Shown piece after piece: positions 17,330 to 26,112 of a DNA stretch of 64,000 nucleotides (its first letter is position 1; the number at the start of each line of letters is the position of its first letter). The stretch lies in assembly GCA_963716685.1 (NCBI GenBank), contig CAVQTR010000003.1:124001-188000 (forward strand). Direction: 5' to 3'. The position numbers were made by a program, and so were the translations under genes. Origin of the DNA: JALYXI01 sp963716685. Its GTDB lineage: Bacteria > Acidobacteriota > Terriglobia > Bryobacterales > Bryobacteraceae. The notes below the pieces were generated by a model that worked only from the letters and a program-made list of their open reading frames with translations, searched no databases and was not told the origin of the DNA.

Positions 17330-18308
17330 AGCCATCGGGCTGGATATTGGCACCAGCCGCATTGTGAGCGCGCGCCGCGAAGGCGATCGCTACGAATTCG
17401 CCACCCAGCTGAACGCGTTCCTGCCCCTGCCCTTTTCAAAAATCACGCAGGGAGCGTTGCAGAAGGAGAACGTGCCTCACCAGATGGACGGCTCGGAATT
17501 GGTCGTCTACGGCAACCAGTCCGAGCGCTTTGCCAATATGCTCCATCTGGAAACACGCCGGCCGATGACGCGCGGCGTTCTCAATGCAGGCGAACCGAAC
17601 GGATTGCCCATGATCCGGCAGATCGTGTCGTCTCTGGTAGGCGATACAAACCGGCACGGAACCAAGCTGTGTTTCAGTTTGCCCGGCGCTCCCATCGGGG
17701 CTCCCGACGACCTCACGTATCACGAAGCCACTATCCGCTCCGTGCTGTCCGAGATGGGTTTCCAGGTGACCAGCGTCAATGAAGGTCTCGCCGTGGTGCT
17801 GGCCGAGCTCGAAGATTCCAATTACACCGGCATCGGCATCAGCTGCGGCGGCGGCATGTGCAACGTCTGTTTTTCCTGCCTGGCTATGCCGGTGTTCAGT
17901 TTCAGTGTCCCCAAAGGCGGCGACTACATCGATGCCAGCGCGGCGTCCGTAGCCGGCGAAGGGCCCACGCGCATTCGCTCCATCAAGGAAGCGTCCTTTC
18001 ACTTCAATGGCTTCTTCAGCGATAAGGTGCAGCAGGCGCTAACGGTCTACTACGAAGACATGATCCTCGCGGTCATCGCCGGCTTAAAGGAAGTGCTCTC
18101 CCACTCGCGCAACGTGCCGCGTCTGGATCGTCCCATTCCCATCGTTGTCGCAGGCGGCAGCGCCATGCCGGCCGGCTTCCGCGATCGCTTCGAAAAGCTG
18201 CTCGCTCCGTCATCTTTGCCTATCGCCATTTCCGACGTTCGCATGGCCTCCGACCCGCTGCACGCCACGGCCAAAGGCGCGCTGGTTTCGGCCTTGGCGG
18301 AAATCTAG
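17313..18308 (+). CDS. actin/MreB-like ATPase-fold protein of unknown role
   Basis: This 331-residue protein starts at an ATG with GAGGAAA five bases upstream. It has the actin/HSP70 fold plan: phosphate-1 loop AIGLDIGTSRIVSA at the N-terminus, a phosphate-2 region GIGISCGGGMCNVCFSC, and an adenosine-type motif IPIVVAGGSAMPAGF. In the phosphate-2 loop the usual Asp (DxGGGT) is replaced by Ser/Cys, so ATP hydrolysis may be altered. It does not match MreB, FtsA or ParM closely enough to name. It overlaps the amidase gene by 17 bases, linking a possible filament or scaffold protein to cell-wall cutting. A convergent CHAT gene ends seven bases downstream. Confidence 0.72.
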   Translation: MNEQTKAIGLDIGTSRIVSARREGDRYEFATQLNAFLPLPFSKITQGALQKENVPHQMDGSELVVYGNQSERFANMLHLETRRPMTRGVLNAGEPNGLPMIRQIVSSLVGDTNRHGTKLCFSLPGAPIGAPDDLTYHEATIRSVLSEMGFQVTSVNEGLAVVLAELEDSNYTGIGISCGGGMCNVCFSCLAMPVFSFSVPKGGDYIDASAASVAGEGPTRIRSIKEASFHFNGFFSDKVQQALTVYYEDMILAVIAGLKEVLSHSRNVPRLDRPIPIVVAGGSAMPAGFRDRFEKLLAPSSLPIAISDVRMASDPLHATAKGALVSALAEI

Positions 18309-18315
18309 CGCTGCG

Positions 18316-20733
18316 TTACTGCCCGCCCAGGTATAGCTGAAACGCGCCCCAGTAATAAGGGTCCGCATACTTGCTGCCTGGCTCCAGCAGTTTCAGCTTC
18401 GCAAAGCGCAGAGCGTCCGCCGGTTCCTTCCCGGCCGCTAGTCCTGCATACAGCTTCTCCATCAGGACCGGCGACGAGTAGTCGCTCACGTCCCACAAAC
18501 CAGCCACAACGCCATGCGCGCCGGACTGCAAAAAGGCCCATGCCAGGCCTACCAGGCCCTCGCCCGAATAGGTACGCGCGCCCGCGCTGGAACATCCCGA
18601 CACGGTCACCAGGCGCGCATGCACCGGCATTGACAACACATCCTTCACCGATAGCCGCCCACCCGAAAGAATGATGGACGAGTCCAGAGGCGCGTTCCCG
18701 TTGGCAAACGCGTGCGCCGCGAAATGAATGTAGGCAAACTTCGCCGGGTCCGACTGCAGGAATAGCGTGGGAGTCGCCTGCGCGCCTGCAAGCTGCAGCT
18801 GCTCTTTGGGAGAAAACTGGCGCCCGATCCGCGCCATCTCTTTTCCGGCATTCAACAGCTTCGGAAACTCGGACGAAGTTTCGAGCGCATCGCCCACAAT
18901 CAGAGCCATCCGCTCAGAGCGCTCCGGCGAGCCCCGCCGCAGCATCAGTTCCAAAGACGGAGCCGCCGCAATAGTGGCATCCTCAATCCAGTAGCGGGAA
19001 CCCGAACGCAGCGTCTCAAAATTCAATCCATACAGCGGACCATCAGGCACAATCACCAGCCGCTTCTTCGCGGGCAGCGCTTTCTGCAACGGACCGGCCA
19101 CAACGTCGAACAACTCTTCCGCCGCCTTCAAGGCATTGGCGCCGCCCGTTCCGCCACGCTCCAGAGTGCGCTGATGTCGCTCCACCAGGTCGCGAATGCG
19201 CTGTTCACCGGGGAGCGGAAAACACTGGAAACTCGTGCCGGTAATTACCCAGACAAAAGAGCGTTCCGGCGCCACCCAATACGCAATGTAGGTGGATCCG
19301 CTGTCACGCGCCGCCTTCTGGTAATCCGCAACCGAATACTTCCGCGGTGCGCTCCTGTTCGCAGCCAGCCGGTCCCGCAACACGCGCGCGCGGCTCATCT
19401 CGCTTACCTGAAAGGCGCCTTCCACATCGTTGCGCTCCATCAAAAATTCCACGTACTGCTGGTTCAGCCGAATCAGGCTCTCCAGGTACGTGAGTTTGTC
19501 CTCGTCCTCCCGCAGTTCCGTTCGCGCCGTATCCACCAGATGAAGCGCCGTTTCGAACTGCCGCTTCGCCTCCGCCGGACGATTGGTCTGCGCATACACG
19601 CGCGCCAGTTCCGCATCCGCATCCAGCAGCGGCGCCGTCCGAACTCCCGGCACTTTGGACACTTCACACAGCACTTGCTCCGCCGTCGCGTAATCGTGCT
19701 GGCCGGCCGCAATCCTGCCGGCGTTTACCAAAGCATGTGGCAAAGCCACCGAGCCCGAGATCTCGCGGCCAATTGCCAGCGCTTCGGAGTTGTAACGGGC
19801 CGCCTCGCTCCAGTGCTTTTCGTCCGTCAACGTAGTGGCCAGGTTGGAGATCCACGTCGAGTAGCTGTCTTTATCCAGGTTCCGCGAAAGCTCCGCCGCC
19901 TTCTTGTAATTCGCCGCCGCCTTGGCCAGAAGGCCTCGATCGTAATAGATGTTCCCCAAATGCCCGATGAACAGATAGCGGTCTCCCGGCGTCAGGTCGC
20001 GTTCCGCATTCTCGTAAACCTGCTGGGCTTTGTTCAACTGCCCCAAACGGTAATACGCCCAGCCGAGGTCCACCGCCACCTTGGCGGCTTCCGCGAGTTT
20101 TTTCTGCTTCTTCAGCTTTGCGTACGAAGCTTCCAGCGGAGCAATCGCCGGCTCAAAGCGGTTCGATTCCAGCAGGATCCGAATCTTATATTGCTCAATG
20201 TACTGGTCCAGCGAGTGATCGTTGGATGTTTGGCTGTACCGCTGCGCGGAATTGAGACACGCCTGCGCTTCATCCGCGCGGTGCAGTTTCAGCAGAATGC
20301 GTGACCGCGTCACCTCCGTTCCCGCCACCTCTTTGGGCTTTCCCGCCGCGCGCGCCAACTCAATGGCCTGCAGCAAATGCCCGTCGGCGGCCTCGAACCT
20401 GCCCAGCTGTGCTTCGAGAGCAGCCAGCTGCCTCCGGATGCGGTATTCGGCGAAAGGAACTTTCATCGGCGGAAGGGAATTGAGATAGCCGATTGCCTTC
20501 TCCCCTCCTTCGCGCATCTGCACGATCATCGACTTCCGGACGCACAGCTTGGATTCCAGATCGTCGCCGTGCGAGTTTTTTCGCAGAGCCGCGTTCACGG
20601 CCCCCAGAGCCGCCCGCGCATCCGTCTTTTGCAGTTCCTCAATCCGCTGCAGCAGGGCCTCTGCATCCGGCGGCGGACCCGGTCGCTCGCAGCCCGCGAG
20701 AACCACGCAGAGTATCAGCGCGCCGCGCTTCAT
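18316..20733 (-). CDS. TPR-CHAT protease-like lipoprotein
   Basis: This 805-residue protein has a lipoprotein signal with lipobox VLAGC (Cys at residue 15), so it is probably membrane anchored. Residues ~30-390 are helical tetratricopeptide repeats (for example AKVAVDLGWAYYRLGQLNKA and FIGHLGNIYYDRGLLAKAAA). The C-terminal ~280 residues form a CHAT (caspase-like) peptidase domain with catalytic His in YIHFAAHAFANG (about 674) and Cys in VTVSGCSSAGART (about 714), both intact. CHAT proteases cleave partner proteins, and in some systems are triggered in stress or defence. It is last in a minus-strand trio after an unknown protein and a zinc-finger membrane protein. Confidence 0.9.
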   Translation of the reverse strand: MKRGALILCVVLAGCERPGPPPDAEALLQRIEELQKTDARAALGAVNAALRKNSHGDDLESKLCVRKSMIVQMREGGEKAIGYLNSLPPMKVPFAEYRIRRQLAALEAQLGRFEAADGHLLQAIELARAAGKPKEVAGTEVTRSRILLKLHRADEAQACLNSAQRYSQTSNDHSLDQYIEQYKIRILLESNRFEPAIAPLEASYAKLKKQKKLAEAAKVAVDLGWAYYRLGQLNKAQQVYENAERDLTPGDRYLFIGHLGNIYYDRGLLAKAAANYKKAAELSRNLDKDSYSTWISNLATTLTDEKHWSEAARYNSEALAIGREISGSVALPHALVNAGRIAAGQHDYATAEQVLCEVSKVPGVRTAPLLDADAELARVYAQTNRPAEAKRQFETALHLVDTARTELREDEDKLTYLESLIRLNQQYVEFLMERNDVEGAFQVSEMSRARVLRDRLAANRSAPRKYSVADYQKAARDSGSTYIAYWVAPERSFVWVITGTSFQCFPLPGEQRIRDLVERHQRTLERGGTGGANALKAAEELFDVVAGPLQKALPAKKRLVIVPDGPLYGLNFETLRSGSRYWIEDATIAAAPSLELMLRRGSPERSERMALIVGDALETSSEFPKLLNAGKEMARIGRQFSPKEQLQLAGAQATPTLFLQSDPAKFAYIHFAAHAFANGNAPLDSSIILSGGRLSVKDVLSMPVHARLVTVSGCSSAGARTYSGEGLVGLAWAFLQSGAHGVVAGLWDVSDYSSPVLMEKLYAGLAAGKEPADALRFAKLKLLEPGSKYADPYYWGAFQLYLGGQ

Positions 20734-20741
20734 CCCGCTAT

Positions 20742-21584
20742 CTAATTGCCAACCGGCGGATCGTTAGTGCTCCCATTACAGCCAACGGACGAAGCGTCAA
20801 TCGTTCCATCCACCGGCGAACCCAGATCGATATGCAGCGCGTTGACCCTGCGCTCGTAAGCCGAAACCACCAGCTCCCCTACGTGAATGCGCCCGAAGTT
20901 CTGCACATAGATCACGTTTCCCAACACGGTGAAGCCTGGCGCGCTTTGGTTCAGGATGCGGAACAACGGCAGAATGGTGCTGTTTCGAAAAGTTGGCAGT
21001 TTGTCGGAACGCTCACGATGGCACCACGGGAAGAACTTGTGCAGCCGGCTGTCCTCCATCTCATCCTTCCGGCCTATCATCATCAGATCCTGCAGTTTGG
21101 TCCGGAAGGCGGCGTCGGATTCGTAGCGCTCGCGCAGCGAAGTCATCGTGCTCAAGTCGGAATAATCATCCACCAGACTTTCCAGCTCAATGTCGCGCCC
21201 GGCCACGCGTAAGTTCACAATCCCGGTCCCCAGCAGCACAATGGTCGGCTCCACATCCTGGCCGGTCGGGTGTGAGGAACTTACACGAGCAGTGATATTG
21301 TCGGCGGTTACCACGTCCTGCAAATTGAACTGTTGAGCGCTCGCGGTTGCGGAGGTGTCATGAGCCTCCTTATCGTTGTTGAACGCGCCCGTTGCCTCCG
21401 TGTGCGTCTCTACGCAATGAAAGATGCGCCGGATGCGAACGTTTCGCCTTCTTGCCGAACTGTAACCGCCGGAAGTGGGAAGCGCGCTGGGCGCCTGCAC
21501 CTCAAGGGTTGCCGGGAATGGCCTCGTAATCTTGCCGGACAGCCCAGCGGCGTGTGCGTTGTAAAGAAATCTCGTTTTTTGCAT
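20742..21584 (-). CDS. conserved-looking hypothetical protein
   Basis: I do not recognise a named domain in this 280-residue protein. It starts FLYNAHAAGLSGKITRPFPATLEVQAPSALP, without a signal peptide, and goes on with beta-rich stretches such as TADNITARVSSSH and IVNLRVAGRDIELE. It has an acidic/basic middle (YESDAAFRTKLQDLMMIGRKDEMED) and ends in Asn/Gly/Ser-rich sequence. This looks like a soluble beta-sandwich protein of a type I associate with Bryobacterales genomes. It lies eight bases upstream of the CHAT gene and nine downstream of the zinc-finger gene, so all three are probably one transcript. It could be a CHAT substrate or sensor; this is inference. Confidence 0.6.
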   Translation of the reverse strand: MQKTRFLYNAHAAGLSGKITRPFPATLEVQAPSALPTSGGYSSARRRNVRIRRIFHCVETHTEATGAFNNDKEAHDTSATASAQQFNLQDVVTADNITARVSSSHPTGQDVEPTIVLLGTGIVNLRVAGRDIELESLVDDYSDLSTMTSLRERYESDAAFRTKLQDLMMIGRKDEMEDSRLHKFFPWCHRERSDKLPTFRNSTILPLFRILNQSAPGFTVLGNVIYVQNFGRIHVGELVVSAYERRVNALHIDLGSPVDGTIDASSVGCNGSTNDPPVGN

Positions 21585-21593
21585 GACACCCCA

Positions 21594-22259
21594 TCACGTT
21601 ACGGATATCGGGTATCGGACTATCGCCTGTTTCTGTCCCGTCGTCGATACGCCATAGAGAATGATAGTGTATTTCCCGGCACCTAAGTAAGACACGGGAA
21701 TTCTGATTACTAAAGATGCTGCCCCTGAAACTTCACTGCTGCTTAAAATTGCGCGGGAGTTTTCGCTCTTTTGAATCTCGACAGCATATTTCGGAAAATT
21801 TTCTTCCCACTCGTTTGGCACCACGACGGTGTCGATTCCGTCCCGGGTGGAGAACACGGTATGGCTCGCTGCTCGCCTCGCGCTGATCGGTTCTGCTGCC
21901 GTGACGGTCAGTTCCGCCGTAGTCGCTGCCGCAGATCGCAGCCGGGGAATCTCGACTAAATTCTGATAGCCGCTCACTCCGGTCAGCACCAGCAGGCAGG
22001 CAAACACCCCCTGCGGCGCAAGACGCCACCCAAACCATCCCGGGGAATCGGCCCGTTTTGGCTTCCTGGCCGTCACCTGGTCCATCTGCGGCAGCACTTC
22101 CCGTGCGCTGTCCACGAACGTGGCAGCCGCCTGGACGTGATCCGCACATTCCGGGCAGGAAAAAAAGTGATCTTCAAAGACGTCCCGCTCTTCGGCGGTC
22201 ATTTCTCCCAGCACGTATCGCTCGGCAGCAAACCGGGACGTGGAGTGTACGTCGCTCAT
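21594..22259 (-). CDS. zinc-finger (anti-sigma-like) single-pass membrane protein
   Basis: This 221-residue protein opens with an HC2-type zinc finger: FAAERYVLGEMTAEERDVFEDHFFSCPECADHVQ, with His and two Cys (HxxxCxxC). About residue 75 a transmembrane segment appears (GVFACLLVLTGVSGYQNL), followed by a ~130-residue outside domain that is beta-rich. This is the plan of zinc-binding anti-sigma factors. Unlike the pair at 23694-25045, no sigma factor gene adjoins it, so its partner is elsewhere or it senses something else. It is first of the trio with the unknown protein and the CHAT lipoprotein. Confidence 0.78.
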   Translation of the reverse strand: MSDVHSTSRFAAERYVLGEMTAEERDVFEDHFFSCPECADHVQAAATFVDSAREVLPQMDQVTARKPKRADSPGWFGWRLAPQGVFACLLVLTGVSGYQNLVEIPRLRSAAATTAELTVTAAEPISARRAASHTVFSTRDGIDTVVVPNEWEENFPKYAVEIQKSENSRAILSSSEVSGAASLVIRIPVSYLGAGKYTIILYGVSTTGQKQAIVRYPISVT

Positions 22260-22313
22260 AGTCTATGTAAAGGTGTATTCAGAATCAATTGCGTTACAAA
22301 AACGCCACCGCTG

Positions 22314-22943
22314 TCAATAAGTTAAAACCGGCGCGCGGTAAAGATATTGGTTGCTGGTGATTTGTTTCACAACAAACGCCGCTGTGTCTGCCCGGGAGAT
22401 GCGCGTGGCCTGCAAACCTTCCATTCTGGTCACCGCACCGTAGTGCTCGCGCTCCTTCTCCGCCGTCAAACGGGCCGGGCGCACAATGCACCAGTCCCGA
22501 TCTGACTTTCGCACCAGCTGCTCCTGCCTCGTCTTGTCTTCGTAGATCGACCGCAGCAGCAGCGGCTGGAGCACCCGGTTATAAAAAAATCCTCCGTGGC
22601 CTTTGCTGTTGCCCGCGCCCACTCCGCTGATGCAGATAATCCTTCGCACGTTGTGCCGCTGCATCGCCCGCAGGATGATTTCCGTGCCACGTGAGAACAG
22701 GTCTATGGGACGCCACGCCGGCTTCGTACCCAGACAGCAAATCACCGCGTGCTGCGCCACCATCGGGGCATCAATCGCGCCCATCTGCAGCACGTCTCCC
22801 AGCGCCACCGTCAGCTGCGGATTCCGTAGCGGCAGGCGCGCGGCGTCGCGCACCAGAGCTGTCACGGCATGCTCCTCCTGAAGAGCTTTGCGCGTGATCT
22901 CCTGCCCCAGAGGTCCGGTGGCCCCGATAATCAGAACCCTCAT
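22314..22943 (-). CDS. NAD(P)-binding atypical SDR protein
   Basis: A 209-residue protein with an N-terminal dinucleotide motif VLIIGATGPLGQEITRKAL (GxxGxxG) and the features of NmrA-like/BLVRB-like atypical SDRs: VTALVRDAARLP, VICCLGT, RRIICISGVGAG, and WCIVRPARLT. I start it at the ATG at 22943 (MRVLIIGATG), not at the upstream ATG, which would add 30 residues lacking family features and overlap ksgA. Such proteins reduce flavins or quinones or sense NADPH; the substrate is unknown. It lies 7 bases downstream of ksgA in the same direction. Confidence 0.85.
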   Translation of the reverse strand: MRVLIIGATGPLGQEITRKALQEEHAVTALVRDAARLPLRNPQLTVALGDVLQMGAIDAPMVAQHAVICCLGTKPAWRPIDLFSRGTEIILRAMQRHNVRRIICISGVGAGNSKGHGGFFYNRVLQPLLLRSIYEDKTRQEQLVRKSDRDWCIVRPARLTAEKEREHYGAVTRMEGLQATRISRADTAAFVVKQITSNQYLYRAPVLTY

Positions 22944-22950
22944 CGCGCGT

Positions 22951-23682
22951 TCATGGTACCAGGCGGCGGTAAAGATCGGCAAATTGGGCGATCGACAGCT
23001 GTTCCGCCCGCAGCGATACCTCCGGCTGCGCATCCAGCCGGCTCCGCTCCACGATGCCGCTCAGATTGTTCCGCAGCGTTTTGCGCTTCTGGAGAAACGC
23101 GCGGCTCACGAATCGCAAAAACGCCTCGGCATCCAGTTCCGGAAACAGCCGGCGCGGTGTCAACGTGATCACAGCGGAATGAACCAGCGGTGGGGGCCGG
23201 AAAGCGCCCGGCGGCACAGTGAACAGCAGCCGCGTCTCGGCGAACAGCCGAACTTCCACCGAGAAATAGCCATATTCCTTCCGGCCCGGCTCGGCTGCGA
23301 TCCGTTCAGCTACTTCCTTTTGAATTAGAAAGACCGCTGGACGCGCCAGCCGAACCACGCGCGAAATGATTGGTGTCGCCACGTAGTACGGAAGGTTGCC
23401 CGCAATCGGCGCGCCCGGCCATTTCCCGAAGTCCACCTGGAGAGCATCTCCGCGGACCAGTTCGAGCGCCGGGAAGCGGGTTTCAAGAAAAGTTGCCAGC
23501 GCCGGATCAATCTCCACAGCGGCCACGTGCCGGGCACGGCTCAGTAAATATTGCGTCAGCGCACCCTTGCCCGGGCCGATTTCCACGACGCACTCCGCGG
23601 CCGGCACGCATGCCGCTTCCGCAATGCGCCGCAGCACCGATTGGTCCGCCAGAAAGTGCTGGCCCAGCTTCTGTCGCGCCAA
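22951..23682 (-). CDS. rsmA/ksgA: 16S rRNA (adenine1518-N6/adenine1519-N6)-dimethyltransferase
   Basis: KsgA methylates two adjacent adenines in helix 45 of 16S rRNA during small-subunit maturation. Motifs are RQKLGQHFLADQSVLRRIA at the N-terminus, the SAM site CVVEIGPGKGALTQYLL, acidic VAAVEIDP, GDALQVDF, and the catalytic NLPYYVATPII. The C-terminal domain includes the typical VPPGAFRPPPLVHSAVI. No ATG or GTG precedes LGQHF. I place the start at TTG 23682 (243 residues); a CTG at 23697 that overlaps the preceding stop (CTGA) is the alternative. The frame continues upstream, but that part lies within the anti-sigma gene. Confidence 0.95.
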   Translation of the reverse strand: MARQKLGQHFLADQSVLRRIAEAACVPAAECVVEIGPGKGALTQYLLSRARHVAAVEIDPALATFLETRFPALELVRGDALQVDFGKWPGAPIAGNLPYYVATPIISRVVRLARPAVFLIQKEVAERIAAEPGRKEYGYFSVEVRLFAETRLLFTVPPGAFRPPPLVHSAVITLTPRRLFPELDAEAFLRFVSRAFLQKRKTLRNNLSGIVERSRLDAQPEVSLRAEQLSIAQFADLYRRLVP

Positions 23683-23693
23683 AGGATCGGCGA

Positions 23694-24368
23694 TCAGCCC
23701 CGGACGTTGATCCGGTGCGACCTCACCAATACCTTGCCCGAAGTCGGACCGCCGAAGGAAGTTGCCGGTTCGAAAGTGGTGAACAGGATCAGATTTCCCA
23801 GCTGCCGCAGATCGTCGCGCGTCAAGGTCCCGTGCGGCACCGAGTAGCTGGCTACGTGCCCATCTCTGTCGATCGTCAGTTCCACCACCTGATCGTGGCT
23901 GGAAAAGCCGAACGGCGAAAGCTGATCCACCGTCACCTGCGTATATACACCCAGCGGAATATCGTGAATGGGTACCTGCTGGAAGCCCAGCGTATCCACC
24001 AGCATCACGAAGAAGAATACGGAGGAGAGCAGGCCGCCGGCAGCAGGCAGAGCCAGCGGACGCATCAGGTCCTTCATGCTCATCTGCGCATGTCTCGCCC
24101 AGCGCAGAAAGGTGGAATGCACGTCCGGAGCGCCGCGCCTGCGCGCGATATCGTGTGAGGCAATCACGCGGAGACGGCTGGTCAGTGTCTCCGGCGCCGG
24201 TACGCTGCCCAGCCGGCGTAACTGCCCGCGCATATCCCGAAGGTCGCGTTCCTGCCCGGCACAGTCGCGGCACTCGGCCAAATGCGCCGAAACCGCCATC
24301 TGCATGCTATCCGGCAACTTGCTGTCAACAAACGTCGAGAGCGAACTCCGCACTTTGTCGCAACTCAT
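23694..24368 (-). CDS. zinc-finger anti-sigma factor
   Basis: A 224-residue membrane protein with an N-terminal HC2 zinc finger (MSCDKVRSSLSTFVDSKL and HLAECRDC). A transmembrane segment near the middle (GGLLSSVFFFVMLVDTLGF) separates it from a C-terminal ~95-residue region containing HDQVVELTIDRDGHVASY, which is reminiscent of the TonB C-terminal/energy-transducer fold. The chosen ATG (24368) overlaps the sigma factor stop as ATGA, so sigma and anti-sigma are translated in step, as usual for such pairs. It should hold the upstream ECF sigma factor inactive at the membrane. Confidence 0.87.
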   Translation of the reverse strand: MSCDKVRSSLSTFVDSKLPDSMQMAVSAHLAECRDCAGQERDLRDMRGQLRRLGSVPAPETLTSRLRVIASHDIARRRGAPDVHSTFLRWARHAQMSMKDLMRPLALPAAGGLLSSVFFFVMLVDTLGFQQVPIHDIPLGVYTQVTVDQLSPFGFSSHDQVVELTIDRDGHVASYSVPHGTLTRDDLRQLGNLILFTTFEPATSFGGPTSGKVLVRSHRINVRG

Positions 24369-25045
24369 AGGCACTCACGTAACTGCAGCGCGGGGTTCAG
24401 CCTGGCGGAGAGTTGTCCGCGCAATGCTTCCCTCCCGCGTAAAATGCGCGATTTCACCGTTCCCAGCGAAATCTGAAGAATGTCGGCAATCTCCTCGTAG
24501 CTGAAATCTTCCACGTCGCGCAGCACCACCGCTTCCCGGAAGCAGGGGTTGATTCGCGAAAGCGCTTCCTCCAGCAGAATATGCTTTTCGCTGTCGAACG
24601 CCCGGTCGAAAGGTGAGCGCGAGCCATCCGGAATCGCCCGCTCGCGCGGTTCCGAATCCTCAAACTCTTCCTGCAGTCCCACCTCTTTATGACGGTGCCG
24701 GAACAGCCAGCGCCGACGGTTGTGCGATTCATTTACCGCAATCCGGTAAATCCATGTCCGCAGGCTGCTCTGTCCGCGAAAATGACCGATGTTCCGGTAC
24801 ACCTTCAGAAACACTTCCTGCGTCACGTCGCACGCATCGCCGGAATCGCTAAGGAGCCGGAAAGCCAAGCTGTAGACCGGCTGCTGGAAACGCGAGATCA
24901 ACGCTTCGTAACAGCTTTCCACTCCCTGCTGCAAACCCGTGATTAGTTGCTGGTCTTCCAGAGAAACCAGTCCCTCTTGCGCCGGCAGACCGGATTCGAG
25001 AGTGAGAGTGGTGGTCAGCAGCTGCCCTTCTGTCCAATTAGACAA
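24365..25045 (-). CDS. ECF-type RNA polymerase sigma factor
   Basis: Extracytoplasmic-function sigma-70 family protein of 226 residues. Region 2 is visible as ALISRFQQPVYSLAFRLLSD, DVTQEVFLKVYRNIGHF and SLRTWIYRIAVNESHNRRR; region 4 as LEEALSRINPCFREAVVLRDVEDFSYEEIADIL followed by SLGTVKSRILRGREALR. It would direct polymerase to envelope-stress or regulated promoters when released by the coupled anti-sigma factor encoded next. It starts 24 bases after the exported TIM-barrel gene. Confidence 0.95.
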   Translation of the reverse strand: MSNWTEGQLLTTTLTLESGLPAQEGLVSLEDQQLITGLQQGVESCYEALISRFQQPVYSLAFRLLSDSGDACDVTQEVFLKVYRNIGHFRGQSSLRTWIYRIAVNESHNRRRWLFRHRHKEVGLQEEFEDSEPRERAIPDGSRSPFDRAFDSEKHILLEEALSRINPCFREAVVLRDVEDFSYEEIADILQISLGTVKSRILRGREALRGQLSARLNPALQLRECL

Positions 25046-25069
25046 CAGATCCCCTCGAAAGTTCCCGCT

Positions 25070-26083
25070 CTACAAATCCAGCTTCTCGCGGCCGTGGTTC
25101 AGGCAGGCTTTCACGTTCTCTTCTTCCAGACGCAGCAGGCCCGAATGGTCCAGCATATCCACGCGGGGCAACGTTTGCAGACGCTTTCCCTCGCGTTCCA
25201 CCACCTTCAGCGTCCGCGCCAGAAAAAGCCCGTTTCGGTCCGGCAGTGTCGCCCAGTATTTGTCCGTGAGACACGGGACCTTCAGCGGATCGCGCGTGAT
25301 CATCTCCAGCGTGAAGCGCGTTTTCGGACGTGCGGCCCGCACCGTCGCAATCATCCGTTTCAGGTCCAGATAGCCCTCGCCCAGCGGCACCTCGGAAAGA
25401 AGGAAGCCGTCGGTGTAAGGCTCCAGGTCCATGTCCTTCACGTGAACAGAAAAAGCGAACGGCGCCAGTTTTTCCACCACGTCCATCGGCTCGTCCAGCA
25501 GCGCAATGTTGTTACCAAAATCGACGCACGTGCCCAGGTACTCGCTCCCATAGGTCTTCTGAATCACCAGCATCTCGTCGGCGGTCCAGTCTTTGTGGTT
25601 TTCGAGCGCGATGGGCATCTTCAGCTTTTCCGCGATCGGGACCGCGGCCTTGATCGCCGCTTTGCTCTGCGCCGCGAACTGCTGCCATTCGGCAAAGGTG
25701 GCGAATGTCTCGTAACGCCGCCCGCTCAGGCATGCCGAACGGACACAGAGCGCGCCCGCTTCCTTGGCATTTGTCAGCGCCTGCTCGAATGTCGACGTGT
25801 CGCCATTCCGCGGAAGAGGCGTCATCCCTTCGATGTACATGCCCAGCTGTTCGGCCCTGGCGCGCAGCTTCCGCATGTCGCCGTTCAGCGCGGATTGAAT
25901 GCCCGCCGCGCCCAGCGCATGGCAATGCTCCAGAAACTCGAAGGTATCCTTCGGCCGCCCCGCCGTCATATAGGACGTAGTCGCGATGCCCATCCGGCTC
26001 GGGGGAGGCGTCCCGTTGAGTCCATCGGCGCCCGTTAGCAGCGGCGCGGTCGCTGCGGCAGCGAGAAAAGTTCGTCTGGTCAC
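25070..26083 (-). CDS. exported sugar phosphate isomerase/epimerase-like TIM-barrel protein
   Basis: This 337-residue protein has a Tat-like leader (VTRRTFLAAAATAPLLTGADG) followed by a xylose-isomerase-like TIM barrel. Barrel features include MGIATTSYM, the metal-ligand Glu strand KMPIALENHKDWT, YLGTCVDFGNNIALLD, FSVHVKDMD and RFTLEMITRDPL. Family members isomerise or epimerise sugars with a divalent metal. I chose the GTG at 26083 because it places the twin-arginine motif at the very N-terminus; an upstream ATG at 26164 would start inside the tRNA gene. A terminator at 26113-26145 separates it from the tRNA. Substrate unknown. Confidence 0.82.
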   Translation of the reverse strand: MTRRTFLAAAATAPLLTGADGLNGTPPPSRMGIATTSYMTAGRPKDTFEFLEHCHALGAAGIQSALNGDMRKLRARAEQLGMYIEGMTPLPRNGDTSTFEQALTNAKEAGALCVRSACLSGRRYETFATFAEWQQFAAQSKAAIKAAVPIAEKLKMPIALENHKDWTADEMLVIQKTYGSEYLGTCVDFGNNIALLDEPMDVVEKLAPFAFSVHVKDMDLEPYTDGFLLSEVPLGEGYLDLKRMIATVRAARPKTRFTLEMITRDPLKVPCLTDKYWATLPDRNGLFLARTLKVVEREGKRLQTLPRVDMLDHSGLLRLEEENVKACLNHGREKLDL

Positions 26084-26112
26084 GTGATTTAGGCCGATTA
26101 TACGCCAGCCAA

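Noticed and set aside
23698..24273. N-terminal extension of ksgA to about 440 residues
   Set aside because: It overlaps the anti-sigma gene in another frame; the extra ~190 residues match no methyltransferase.
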